DNA of 64,000 bases from NCBI RefSeq assembly GCF_030272615.1, contig NC_081414.1, positions 911,717,009 through 911,781,008 on the forward strand, in the 5' to 3' direction. The notes under the pieces are model-generated. The model searched no databases and had not been told where the DNA came from. It saw only the letters and a list, made by a program, of their open reading frames with translations. The translations under genes and the position numbers were made by a program. Shown one piece after another: positions 44,300 to 55,025 of the stretch; positions within the stretch are counted from its first letter, which is position 1, and the number at the start of each line of letters is the position of its first letter. Origin of the DNA: Cryptomeria japonica. Lineage: Eukaryota > Streptophyta > Pinopsida > Cupressales > Cupressaceae.

Positions 44300-45600
44300 A
44301 TAGGATGCTCTACAAGAAGTTTACTTTTGAGGAGGTGGAGATGGTATTGGAACAACTACACCCAGACAAGGCTTCGGGTCTTGATTGATTTTCGACTGCC
44401 TTTTTTCAAAAATGTTGGAACTTCCTTGGAAAAGAATTAGCGAAGGCTTTGGAGGAAGCGAGGAACTCGGGTAGGTGCCTGAAGGAGGTAAATAATAAAT
44501 TTTTGGCCATAATACCCAAGAAAGAGAATGCCACTAAATTAGAAGACTTTAGACCAATATCCTTATGCAACACTATATATAAGGTTATAGCTAAGGTATT
44601 GGCTAATAGAATCAAAAATATCATCCTTGATATCATCTCAAAAGAACAGACAAGGTTTTTCTCAAGTAGATTGATTGTAGATGGTGTGATTATTGCCCAA
44701 GAAGCTATACATTCTCTTCAAATCAATAATAATTCAGGCATGTTGATTAAATTATAAATTAGAAAATAATATGATAGGGTAGATTGGATATTTTTGTATC
44801 GGTCTCTCAATGCTTTTGGCTTATGCAAGCAGTTCATCAATTAGGTCTTTGAATGTATAGCCACTCCAAGGGTGTCAGTTTTTGTTAATGGTTCTCCACA
44901 AAAAAATTTCCATATTTCTAGAGGTCTTCGCCAAGGTGACCCTTTGTCCCCCTTTTTGTTTATCATTATGGTTGAGGCACTAGGTAGGGCAACAACACAA
45001 GCAGGTGATAGTGGGCTCCTTAAAGGGATCACAGTGTCTAGTAATATAAGGGTTACTCACTAGCACTTTGCTAATGATACCATGTTGTTTGGAAGCTCAA
45101 AAATCAAGGAAGCTAGACAACTCAAGCATATATTAGATTTCTATGCAGTAGCCTTTGGCCAGGAAGTCAATAAGAATAAGTCAGAGATCTTTTTGCTCAG
45201 CACTTATCCAAGGAAGGAAGCAAGAATTCTCCATGTACTCAATTTCAGAAAAGGTGCCCCACCTTGCTCCTACTTAGGCCTACCATTAGATAAGGGCTTA
45301 ATAAATACAAAGTTGTGGGATCCCCTTAAAGATAAGATAGATAAAATACTAATTTATTGGAAAGGAAGATGGTTATTCTGGGTAGGAAGGATGGTAATGT
45401 TGAGGACATTTATTTATTCGTTGCCTAAATGTCTATTATCCTTCCTAGCTCTCTCAGCAAGGGCTAACAAAACTTTCATACAGAAAATGAGAATATTTTT
45501 TTGGTAAGGGCTATCAAAAAAACATAAAATGGCCCTCAAATCTTGGGATAAGATCAATAAACCTAAAGAAAATGGAGGTGTAGGGTTGAGAAACCTTTTG
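44300..45600 (+). pseudogene. LINE ORF2 reverse transcriptase domain
   Basis: RVT_1 signatures: LAIIPKKENATKLEDFRPIS, then YKVIAKVLANRI, VFVNGSPQKNFHISRGLRQG with GDPLSPFLFIIMVEAL, and HFANDTMLFG. The catalytic FADD box is FAND and the KAYDRV motif carries a stop (K-stop-YDRV near 44765), so the enzyme is inactive. Thumb-side blocks (NKNKSEIFLL, CSYLGLPL, GRWLFWVGR) are recognisable. Stops near 44390, 44755, 44842 and 45062 break it. Confidence 0.92.
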
Positions 45601-46450
45601 TGACAAAATAGGCACTTGGAGCTAAGTTGGTGTGGAAAACATTAAGATCGCCGTATTTAAAGTGGGCCAAGATCATACAAGAAAAGTATATGGAAGAAAA
45701 TGACAACCTAAGCATAGTAAGAGTAAAGGAGCCTCTGAAAGGCTCTAAGGTATGGAACTTCATGCTGAATTGTAGATCCATAATTGGTAGATTCTTGACT
45801 TGTGATATGCACAATGATAAAAAGGATTTATTTTGGGAAGACTCTTAGGGTGGCTTTCCTAGCATTGACAGTCTTATTAATATAAAAGTAATGAAGAATT
45901 ACCCAAAAGATCATTGGGGATCCAGGGTCAAATATTACCTCAGGTAGACCTCAGAGTTTGGTATGAGTTGGCCTTGGAAGGACATCAACCTTTTGTCCCT
46001 TCCAAATCATGAAATTGAGGCTCTCACTAAACTACAAGTCATCTTTAGAAAAGGATTGGACAAGATCATTTGGGAAACTTCAAAGAATGGAGAATATAAT
46101 GTCAAGGATGGATACCACTGGATTACAAGAGACTTAGAATTGACCAAGACTAAGATTCCCCTGGATTTATGTTGGGACAAACAATGTGTTCCAAGAGCTG
46201 GAACTTTTGCTTTGGCAGCCCTGCAAAGGAAAATCTTGACAGATATAGGTTTAAGAAGCTTGGGTTTGAAGGGCCATCTTGGTGTGTACTATGTAGAAAG
46301 GTAGAATAAATAGTGGACTATTTATTCATTGGATGCCAATGTGCCAAGGAGTGTTGGCAGTGGATGTGTACCAAACTAGGGTGAATAATAGCTTTAACCA
46401 ATGATATTTTAATTCTTTTTCAATGTTGGCCAGGAAGATTGAACTTTGGA
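45601..46450 (+). pseudogene. LINE ORF2 connection and zf-RVT-like region
   Basis: Fragments such as MVWKTLRSPYLKWAKIIQEKY and IIWETSKNGEYNVKDGYHWI followed by WDKQCVPRAGTFALAALQRKIL match the region after RT in plant L1 elements, including the zf-RVT pattern. The zinc ligands are poorly kept after 46300. It is frame-broken. Confidence 0.75.
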
Positions 46451-46739
46451 TCCCTCAAAGCTCTTTGGAAGATTTGTCCCTCTATGTTAATCTGGGAGTT
46501 ATGGAAAGAAAGAAACCACACAATTTTTTAGGACAAGAGGATGCCATTGGCCTCCTTTCTAACCAAGGTTGACGCCGCTATAGTGGAGGAAGTAAATCAC
46601 ATATCTTTTGTCCTCCCTTAGAAACATTTTGTCTTCACAGATTGGGATGGTAGGATGAGACTGGCATGGTCGGCCTTTATAGGTTTTGGCACCAATCTCA
46701 CATATTCACTGAGGGACTGATCAGTATGGACTCCCTCAA

Positions 46740-47150
46740 AAGTTGGGTGGTTCAAATTTAACTTCTATGAGGCCTCAAGAGGTAACCCGGGTCCTTATGG
46801 GGTAGGAAGCATCATTAGGAATTGGGAAGGATCAGTGGCAGGTCGAAGGGTGGTCCCATTAGGAGTTAACACTAACAATTATGCAGAATTCAATGCATTA
46901 ATTTATGGTCTTCTTCTTTGTATTGAGTTGGGTTTGAATAAAGTGGAAATAGAAAGGGATTCAGCCATTGTGGTTAACGTGGTTATGCTTGGAAAGAAAC
47001 TTGATTGGAAGCTCAATGTAGTTCTGGAAAAATTCATGGAAATCCTTAGTCACGTGAGAGAATACACAATAAATCATGTCTATCGGCAGGCTAACTAGGA
47101 GGCAGATCATTTAGCCAACCTTGCAGTTGAAGGGTTTGACATCTAGAATA
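46740..47150 (+). pseudogene. LINE ORF2 C-terminal RNase H domain
   Basis: It reads FKFNFYEASRGNPGPYGVG (the usual Asp of FDGA replaced by Tyr), NYAEFNALIYGL (Glu kept), VEIERDSAIVV (Asp kept) and VYRQAN-stop-EADHLANLAVEG (Asp kept). Plant L1 LINEs often carry such an RNase H. The first catalytic residue is lost. Confidence 0.88.
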
Positions 47151-48635
47151 CATCAAGTCTGGATCCAATTGAGTCATAGTCTTGTAGATAAGACATGTTG
47201 ACATCTTTTAATAAAATTCATAATTTTGAACTTTGGAAATTTGAATAGCTCGAATGGATAGATTAAAGTAGTGATGAAACTTTGAATCTCATGACACAAT
47301 ACATGTTGGCAAGAAGTGGGCCCAATATCAGGACAGGTAGACTACCCTCCAAAGTAATGAGGATGCATGATGAGGCATAGGCCCATCATCTTAAGATTTT
47401 TTGGAGACTTTTGGCTAAGTGTTGGGAGTATCAAATAATAATTGCCCCTTACTTGCCAACTTGGTGATGCGACTATTCCCACATTTATCAACATGCGGAT
47501 TTCCCTCTCTGGTTTTAGTAATAAATAAGAATGATGAGTTCCCTCATACTTTGCAAGGCTCTAAGATTAATCTTGATAGATATTTTCACTCACTCAAGGA
47601 ATTATCAGTAAAGTGCTTGACGTTTGAAAATGGACTCAACCATTTGTTTGAAGCCTATATCGAATCCCTGTCAAATGGCTTGGATTGGGGAGGTCACGCA
47701 GCAAATGTAGAATAGAATACTAAATGATTTGGATGACCTAGTTGCTCGAGTGGTCTAGGAGATCATAGGGGAAATTTAAGGTTACAAGCCATCACACTAG
47801 GATGAACTGTGATATTTTGGCGATGTTCATGGCCATTCTACTGGTTATGGGTATACAAAAGCACGATGTCTTACAATTGTGCCAAATTATTTTTAGGAAG
47901 GAGTTACTAGGGGATTTGGAGGTGGTCATATACAATGTGGACCAAAATCCCATGATTCCTTACCCCATGGACTATCAGAACCCCAATGGGTCCAATGCTG
48001 AGCAGAATCCTGTTGTGGAGGTGGTAACAGGTTATATTCTTACAATGTGGGACACCTCTGAATTTGAGGCTCAAAAACCTACAATCACTAGAAACATTGA
48101 CTTTCTAAAAAAATGGATGCATTTGAAGGTGGCTCCTAACCTGAATTGGTGGAAAGAGTATATGGTTGCATAAGGGTACGACCCCCTTACAGTTGCAGGA
48201 ATTGACTTGAATGCAGAGCTAGAGAGGTTTCAAGTTCTTTCACTGGTGGTAATTAAGGAGAGCAGGGGCAAGGATAGGCCCAAAAAGGAAATCATGAGAC
48301 CAAGCCCACTTTCATCTGGGCAGAGGATGAGACAAGGCCCTTTGCCACTACTCCTACTACTACTCGTCCTCCCCCACATGGTGATTGTGTCTTCATTGGT
48401 GGAATCCTTCAGGAACACAAGGTGAAGCATCAGAGGTAAGCCTAGAAGAGCTTATTTTTATGGTTAATGATATTGGAGCTGAGGAAAAATCAACTCTACA
48501 CCTCCCAAAGATCACCTGCATGCAAACCTATCACAGAAGGAGAGAAGCAAAAACACTATGGAGACCAGAATTCAGAGATCCAGAAAATAGGAGTCATATT
48601 GTTGTGCAACAAGAATGCAATTCAATAATTACAAT
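47151..48635 (+). other. LINE 3' region with unrecognised coding fragments
   Basis: Short open frames at 47419-47715, 47802-48173 and 48207-48425 have no recognisable domain. The 47802-48173 segment (VVIYNVDQNPMIPYPM, LKVAPNLNWWKEYM) and the following Thr/Pro-rich stretch could be a third coding region or decayed 3' extension of ORF2. It lies between the RNase H and the LINE 3' end, so it belonged to this LINE or to something inserted in it. Confidence 0.4.
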
Positions 48636-49259
48636 TGTTATGAAAATACAAAGAGAGAATCCTTATAAGAGGATACTCGAAACCCTGAAGGAGAAAACCC
48701 TAAAGAATTATAAGATTCTTAAGTTTAGCTTAAGCATAGAGTATAATAGACTAATAATTAAATAAATAATTATTAGCTAATAAAAGATTACTTTAACACC
48801 CCCCCTTAAGATGAACTTAGGGAGTAGCTAAAAAATAACTAAGGACTAAAAAAGCATGTAATGATGAGGTACCCAAGTACAATAAAATCTCTATAAAGTG
48901 GAAAAAAATGAGAAAACCCTATGGGAACAAAACTCCTCTCCAAGAAGAGATGAAAGCTCAAGTGAAGGACTAAGAAGCCTCCAAACAATAGTGTTCCAGA
49001 AGATAGGAACAAAAAGAAGAGAATGAAGAACACTACAAAAGCATGAAATAGCTACAAACATTGTCGAAGAGTAACTACTGATCTAAAGAACCTCAATTGT
49101 TATGAAAATACAAAGAGAGAATCCTTATAAGAGGATACTCGAAACCATAAAGCGAAAACCCTAAAGAATTATAAGATTCCTAAGTTTACCTTAAGCATAG
49201 AGTATAATAGACTAATAATTAAATAAATAATTATTAGCTAATAAAGTATTACTCTAACA
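48636..49259 (-). mobile_element. TRIM-like miniature LTR element
   Basis: Two ~162-bp direct repeats (48636-48798 and 49098-49259) flank ~300 bp of non-coding DNA. On the minus strand the LTR starts TGTTAAAG/TGTTAGAG and ends TTTCATAACA. A strong polypurine tract, CTTAAGGGGGGG, lies directly before the 3' LTR (48799-48810), the same tract that precedes the 3' LTR of element G. I cannot find a canonical PBS next to the 5' LTR. No ORF of note. Size and structure fit a terminal-repeat retrotransposon in miniature. Confidence 0.75.
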
Positions 49260-49588
49260 AATGATATACAGTAGTAATATAGAGCATGGTATTTTGCTAG
49301 ATATCCATGCTAAAATGCTATATAGAATAATAGTAAGGGACTGTAAGGCTAATTCGGTAGGTAGAAGGGAATGTAATAGGGGGATTTTTGTGCTAATTCC
49401 TGGGTTTGTAAATGGAAGGGCCTTTCGATATACAACCATATTTTTGTATACAATAGACCAAAGGGTAGTTTCTATGGGTTTGTTTATGGCTAGGCCTTTG
49501 GTGAACAATGTATAGGGCCTCCATTAAAACTGTTGTAATCTTTCAATTATTAATACAATGGCATTGCCTATTACCTATCAAAAAAAGA
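49260..49588 (+). other. 3' UTR and A-rich tail of the LINE
   Basis: Non-coding; it ends CTTTCAATTATTAATACAATGG...CCTATCAAAAAAAG, the characteristic plant LINE 3' end with a short A-rich tail. H-family gag sequence starts immediately afterwards. Confidence 0.7.
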
Positions 49589-51540
49589 TTATTTTGACTA
49601 ATTTGATTTATTGTAAGCAACGAATTAAAGAAAAAGTGATTGATTTTATTGGTAGATATAAAAATTTGCATTCTCAAATTGTTTATCAAGTACCTAATCA
49701 TGATGTTCAAATAATTTTTATTGCTAATTTACAAAAAGACATTAGATATAAACTTTTATTTTCTAAGTTTACTTCCCTTGCGCAATTGTGTGCAGTGCTT
49801 CATAATTAATAGTTTCAATTCATTCAATTTGAATCATCATGTTCAATAGCTCTGATTGATAAGAATTTGAGTGCTCGGCAATCGTTTATGAAGTTCAAAC
49901 CTAACAAAGGTTTCATCAATCTCAATGACAATATCAACACTCAAGTGTCAACCATGACATCATGTGTGGCCCCTTTATCTCAATACCTTAGAAAAGAGTT
50001 GACTCCTTTTTTCTGAATCTTTGCATAGTATAATGTTCAGGATGATGAATTCTAATGTGTTGCAACTTCCTCCCATCAATCCAATTGACACATCCAAACC
50101 ATTGCCACCTTACCATGATCCCAAAGCTTTTTTCCAATATCATTGTCAATCTAGCCATGATACTGAGAAGTGTTACAAGTTGATAAATAAGATCAAAGAA
50201 TTCATTGTACAATACTATATCCCTAGTTGGTGTCAATGAAAAAGGGAATAAATTTGTAGCTCCTCCTAATCAAAATATCCAAATCTTTACCAACCCATTG
50301 CCTTCACTAACTACCAATGTTGTTGAGTCTGCATCTGTTGATTTTTCTCCTAATGACCTTGGTATGAAATCTAATAATTTTATGAATCTTGTTTACAAAC
50401 CTACACCTCCAAAAGACAACCTTTACTTTTGATCCTAGTGAAACAATCATTGCACCTAATGGCCCATTATATATCATTCCTAAGATCAAAGACAAACTCT
50501 CACGAAAGGTGTTCATTGATCTAGTGTATATGGTGAATGTGATTACCGAAGAATATATTTATATCTTACAATTGTTTCAAGTTACTTATGATAAATCTGA
50601 TGTTATGGGACCAAGGTGTATTAAGGTTTCTCTTTCCTTACTATTGGTTCTATTACTCTTCCTATTGAAGTTGGCACTAAGTGCTTAGATGTCACCTTTA
50701 CTATTATTCCTACATCGGATCAATTTTGTGTGAAGTTGGGATATCCTTGGCTCTCTTCCATGAAATTTATCCCTTCTACAATCCATAAATATTTTGAATT
50801 ATCTCATAATGGTACTATCTCATAAAGGGAGATCTGAAGCACTTGGAGGATGTGGTGAGGACTCTCAAAGAAAAGGGTGAGTCTGATTATGAACTGATAA
50901 ACAACAGGGTTCAAAAAACCGAGAGTGCTCTGAGCAAAATCATGGAGCGTAGCTTGGCTGTGATGAAGGTGACTTCCCAAAATATGAATGCATTGGTTGC
51001 CTGCCTGGAGAAGGATAAGAAGAACAAATATATTGTGATTGTTGATGATGAGTCAGGTTCTAGCTCTGTCCAGCATTCTTCCAGATGCAGAACTAGGCAA
51101 AATGTTAAAGAGTTGGAGTTGAAGACTAAAGGTAATCAACAGGTGTAGGAAAGAAAAGACCTTAAAGAGGTAGCAAATGCAATGATGGTGCTTGTCAAGG
51201 ATGTTGAGGAGACCATAAATATTTTCACCTAGATGTTCTAGTTTTGTTTTAGGTGTGCCAGTTTCTTGCTAGTCTTTTGATGTACTTTTCTCTGGCTGTT
51301 GTCTTTTGTGCTGATCTTTTGTTGCCTTTCTTTCTTCGTTCTATCTTTTCTTGCTTCTCTAATGCTTTTCTTTATGATATGTAAGTGGTTTTTGGGTCCC
51401 TTAAAACCTGTTTTTCCTTAATCAAAAATGTAGCCTTTACCAACCCTTGACAAAGCATGGTAATTTCACTCTTGATTACTTTTGGCCTAAACAACCTGAA
51501 TCTCTTAAGCCTCAGAATGACATCCTTTTCTTATCATATT
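49589..51540 (+). mobile_element. Ty3/gypsy-type relic H2, left part
   Basis: It matches H1 from 33337 (TTGACTAATTTGATT...) to 34680. It contains the gag C-terminus (KVIDFIGRYKNLHSQIVY, FFQYHCQSSHDTEKCY) and the protease-like region (GPLYIIPKIKDKLSRKVFID). A ~600-bp block at 50823-51428 is absent from H1. It is interrupted at 51540 by element G and resumes at 56638. Confidence 0.8.
50823..51428 (+). mobile_element. ~600-bp insertion in H2, with coiled-coil ORF and A-rich end
   Basis: H1 reads straight from GGTACTAAATCACA into ACCTTTACCAACCC, whereas H2 has ~600 extra bases. The insert carries a frame (50843-51148, continuing past one stop to about 51230) with coiled-coil character (TLKEKGESDYELINNRVQ, ALSKIMERSLAVMK), then a T-rich untranslated part ending TCCTTAATCAAAAA. 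This resembles a 5'-truncated LINE copy or a retrocopied transcript. Family not recognised. Confidence 0.65.
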
Positions 51541-52017
51541 TGTTGGTGTAAATAATATATCATCATGGATATTATTACACCTTACTTAAGTTTACTTAGG
51601 TACATGCATTTCATAGTAGTTTGGGTATGAGACACTTGGGTGTTTGTGCCACATTGGGATAGTGTGTGTAGGATAATTTCCACCTTTTATGGTGTTGATC
51701 TTGTTACTACTCTATCATAACCACTTATTGTGAAGTGATAATTCCGCATTCAGTGGGTGATCCACCTCATGTGGAATATTTTATTGTTTCTCCTACCTAC
51801 CACACCTATTTCCTACCTACCCTTGTTTCTTATTGAGCCACATGTCATGTTTGTGTGCTCACATATCCATATAGCCTTCTCTATATATGCAGGCTCATAT
51901 TCATTGTATGTAACATCTTTTTTTATCTATTGATGAGAATACAGTTTATTTTTGTCCTATATCTTGTCTCTCTATTTGTACATTTCATTGAGCTCTTGAT
52001 CTTGGCAAAATCTCACA
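51541..52017 (+). repeat. 5' LTR of element G
   Basis: It begins TGTTGGTGTAAATAAT, ends AATCTCACA and aligns with 56162-56637. A TATATATG box lies at 51882-51889. The 477-bp length is short for copia. Confidence 0.96.
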
Positions 52018-52030
52018 TGGTATTAAAGCC
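52018..52030 (+). promoter_or_regulatory. variant primer-binding site of element G
   Basis: TGGTATTAAAGCC directly follows the LTR. It is the canonical TGGTATCAGAGCC with two C-to-T/G-to-A type changes. Confidence 0.88.
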
Positions 52031-53661
52031 ATTAGAGCGTCATTGATTCATCTTTGAGAGGCATTATTGTGACGTAAAGAGGCAAAGCAACATCTTTTGG
52101 AGGCGTCCTAGACCAGATTCAACCTCGCCATTGCGTCCAGGTGGTCGTTTCCATGGATTTTGAGTATACATTCAGCCTATTTTGGTGAAAGTCAAATTTT
52201 GGGCTTGGAGGAAAAAATTTGCCCAACTTGGGCGGTACGGTACGGATTTCGAAAAAAAAAATTTAAAAAAATATTTCAATTTTCACAGAAAAAATTTGAA
52301 AAAAAAAATTCGAAAAGTTTTTTGGAAAAAAATAAAAATTTAAAATCAAAAAAAATATTTTTAGGGGGTCCGCAGACCCCACGTGACCGTCGTACTGCAG
52401 GTGTCATGTTGTTGAACCTTCCCTGCAATCCTTTCCGTCGTGGCCTTTCAGACTAGTCTCGCGACTGTCGCCGTGGTCTCGCTGCTATACCGTGCAGCCA
52501 CCGCTCTTGTACCCTTCCCGTCGATGTTACTCCCGGCAACTTGTCGGCCCCCCACACCAGCACCAACTTCCTCCTCTTTTTTTGGCACCAATCCTTGACC
52601 GCCTGCACCTCCATCCCAGTCATCAACCTCAGCTTTGTCAGCACCGGCCCCGGCCCCTCTATCGCTGCCACCGGCTCCCTAACGACCCCCCGGCGTTAGC
52701 TCCTTCCCGTCGGCCTCGTTCCACTTCTAGTCAGGCCTTCCACCGTCGGGCTTCCTTCATGTCATCTTCGTACGCATAGTCACTTCCTTTGCCACATGGT
52801 CCCGTTGCTGACACCTCAGCCTACCTCGTGTTTGCCACGTCAGTAGTGCCACATCACGTGTTTATCACGTCAACACTGCCACCTCAGCAGTCCCGTCATC
52901 GCCACGTCAACCGACGTATAGTACAGAGGCCATGCAGACGGGGAGGTGAAGTTTTGCAACAGCTAGACGGCCATCAAATTTAGGCTCGCATTTTGCTGAC
53001 GTCCTCAATTTTTTAAAAATTTTGCAGGCTTCCTCCATTGAGCTTTTTGATTTTATAGTTCAACTTCAAATGGCCATATCTTGCTCAATTTTGCTCCTTT
53101 TTTAGTGCAATTTTTTTTGAAATGGGCTATAATTTTGTGTAAATTCTTGTGGTGGAATTATTTTCTAATTTTTATGGACATATTTTTCATAAATCTCAGT
53201 TTTTGGTGACTGTACTTGTCCAATCCTCATTTCTACAACTTTTGGGACTTTGTTTGGGCTCATACGAACTCCTTTTCAGGTGTCATTTTTTTTAAGTGCA
53301 TAATTTTTTGTCTACTCTCATAATATGCTATCAATTTGCAGAAATTTTGGGTAGAAATTATACTTTCAGCATATGGTCTTTTTTGGCCAATTTGGCACTT
53401 GTATTGCATTGATCTATCTTGTTGGTCTTTTCCTTTGTAGTTCTTAGCCTATTGGGGAAGTTGTAAAACAAAATCAGAAGTCCACCTTGCGATTGTTTGC
53501 AAGTCACCTATTGTACACGCACTACATATAAAGTGCCAAAATCATCATTTATTTTTTTAATTTTTTTTTTTTTTGGGGGGGGGGGGGGTACTTTGATTCA
53601 TTGAATTTGGGGGGGTGTCTCTTGTGTTTTTGTGCTCTTATGTTCCTTCCTTTTTTCTTCT
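52031..53661 (+). other. long leader of element G with A-rich and GC-rich blocks
   Basis: It is unusually long for a copia leader. An A-rich block (52245-52362) is followed by a hairpin, GGGGTC-CGCA-GACCCC (52365-52380), and a GC- and CpG-rich block to about 52985. T-rich sequence and a T14/G14 homopolymer junction (about 53561-53588) come next. Small ORFs in the GC-rich block (52453-52983, both strands) match nothing I know and are probably chance. Confidence 0.65.
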
Positions 53662-54711
53662 ATGGGTTCTTCTAATTTTTCTCTCTTAACTCTTCATAAC
53701 TATGCTACTTGGAAAATTGATGCACGGAGTAAACTTATAGAAAAAGAACTAACTCATTATATTGATGGAACTATTGTTGCTTCTGTTGATCCTAAGGCTG
53801 ATCTTGTTGGTCATTTGGATTGGCTCCCTAAAAATATCATGGCAATTGGTACCTTAAGAAAGTATGTATCAAAGGATCTCATTTTTCATATTGAGAAATG
53901 TACTCTAATCAAGGATGCTTGGAAAAAGTTTCAAGACTTGTATGGTCAAGTTGATGAGATTAGGGGATATCAAATTGATAGTGATCTCACCATGTTAGAT
54001 CCCAAGAACTTTGATACTATACAAGATTATGTCACTAAGGCAAAAGAGTTGAGGGCACAACTCAAGGATTGTGGCATTGATAAGAAGGATACTCAATTGA
54101 TCTTCAATTTGATGGGCAAGCTTCCACAAGAATATGTAGCATTTGTTTCTAGTTTCCAAACCCATAGGATGACAATGGGTTCAAGCTACACAATGCCTAC
54201 ATTTGATGCTTTCACTAAAATGTTGATGATGGAACAAACTAAAATCATAAGCATGGGCATTCTTAAGACTTCTAAGTCTCAAACATTAGTGGCATATCAA
54301 GGGAACAAAGAAAATCAAGGAAAGGACAACTCAAACAAGAAGAAATGGCAATCAAAACCTAAGGACAAAGCACCACCTTCTCCACAACAAGGAGTTTCAT
54401 CCTCTTCCAAGAGGGACAATTCACCAAAGAGGGAGAGACCTACTTGTGCCTATTGTAAAAATTTTGGTCATGAGCAGCATCGTTGTCATTCTAAGAAGAT
54501 TGATGAGCTCACACACATCCTCAAAAAGCATAACATTGATTTTCCTAATGTCTACAAGAAGGATGATTCATCAACTTCGACTTCCTCCATTCAAAAGGGA
54601 AAGGGAAAGCATTCATGGCTTCTACAAGTGGGAAGACTTGCTTCTTTGGGACAAGAAAGTGGAAAGCTATTTGTGCAACTACAAGTCATGATTCAGGGAG
54701 ATGGCTTCTAG
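53662..54711 (+). CDS. copia Gag of element G
   Basis: A 349-residue open frame. I start it at MGSSNFSLLTLHNYATWKI, the normal copia capsid N-terminus, not the ATG 30 bases earlier. UBN2-like capsid blocks follow (DAWKKFQDLYGQ, DYVTKAKELRAQL, LMGKLPQEYVAFVSS). A basic, Ser-rich linker precedes one intact CCHC zinc knuckle, CAYCKNFGHEQHRC (about 54445-54490). It is the only gag in the window with no internal stop. It would form particles and bind RNA. The last ~40 residues are probably a frameshifted read-through into the protease region. Confidence 0.9.
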   Translation: MGSSNFSLLTLHNYATWKIDARSKLIEKELTHYIDGTIVASVDPKADLVGHLDWLPKNIMAIGTLRKYVSKDLIFHIEKCTLIKDAWKKFQDLYGQVDEIRGYQIDSDLTMLDPKNFDTIQDYVTKAKELRAQLKDCGIDKKDTQLIFNLMGKLPQEYVAFVSSFQTHRMTMGSSYTMPTFDAFTKMLMMEQTKIISMGILKTSKSQTLVAYQGNKENQGKDNSNKKKWQSKPKDKAPPSPQQGVSSSSKRDNSPKRERPTCAYCKNFGHEQHRCHSKKIDELTHILKKHNIDFPNVYKKDDSSTSTSSIQKGKGKHSWLLQVGRLASLGQESGKLFVQLQVMIQGDGF

Positions 54712-55023
54712 ATTTAGGGGCTTCTCCTCATATGGCATCTTCGTAGTCTATTTTCCACATTTGAGTCTTGCACCATGTCGCAGATTTTGATGGGCAATCA
54801 TAAATACATGGATGTGATTGGGAAAGGATCTATTTCCATTGGGGATAACTCCTTCAATGATGTGTTGTGTGTACCCCATTTGACAAACAATCTCCTTTCC
54901 ATCTATCAAATCACACATGGCGCAACTAAGAGAATTGTGGAGTTCACACCTGAGTCAGTTTTCATAAGAGACTTGGATACTAGAGCTATAATTGCGACTG
55001 GGGTGGTTGATCATGCATCTTAG
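54690..55023 (+). pseudogene. copia protease of element G
   Basis: In another frame the sequence gives RWLLDLGASPHMAS near 54700-54740, the copia protease active site with DLG in place of DSG. Then comes ILMGNHKYMDVIGKGSI, VLCVPHLTNNLLSIYQIT and VEFTPESVFIRD, typical of copia protease through its C-terminus. Frameshifts near 54690 and 54775 and a stop at 55021 disrupt it. Confidence 0.85.
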
Positions 55024-55025
55024 TT

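Larger units (their letters stand above)
41973..49588 (+). mobile_element. L1-type LINE retrotransposon with RNase H domain, nearly full length
   Basis: The order is ORF1 remnant, ORF2 with endonuclease, RT, zinc finger and RNase H, a further ~1.4 kb region, a TRIM-like insertion, and a 3' end TTAATACAATGGCATTGCC...ATCAAAAAAAG, typical of plant LINEs. It is dead, with many stops and a changed RT active site. Immediately after the A-rich tail, relic H2 resumes mid-gag, so the LINE truncates H2. The 5' boundary near 41973 is set by loss of copia RT homology. Confidence 0.88.

Noticed and set aside
48636-49259. A target-site duplication for the TRIM-like element
   Set aside because: Bases next to the outer LTR ends (ACAAT on the left, AATGA on the right) do not match well enough to claim a duplication.
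52453-52983. Arg/Pro-rich ORFs on both strands in the GC-rich leader block of element G
   Set aside because: GC-rich sequence gives long open frames by chance on both strands. No domain, no conserved start, and their position in a retrotransposon leader argue against genes.
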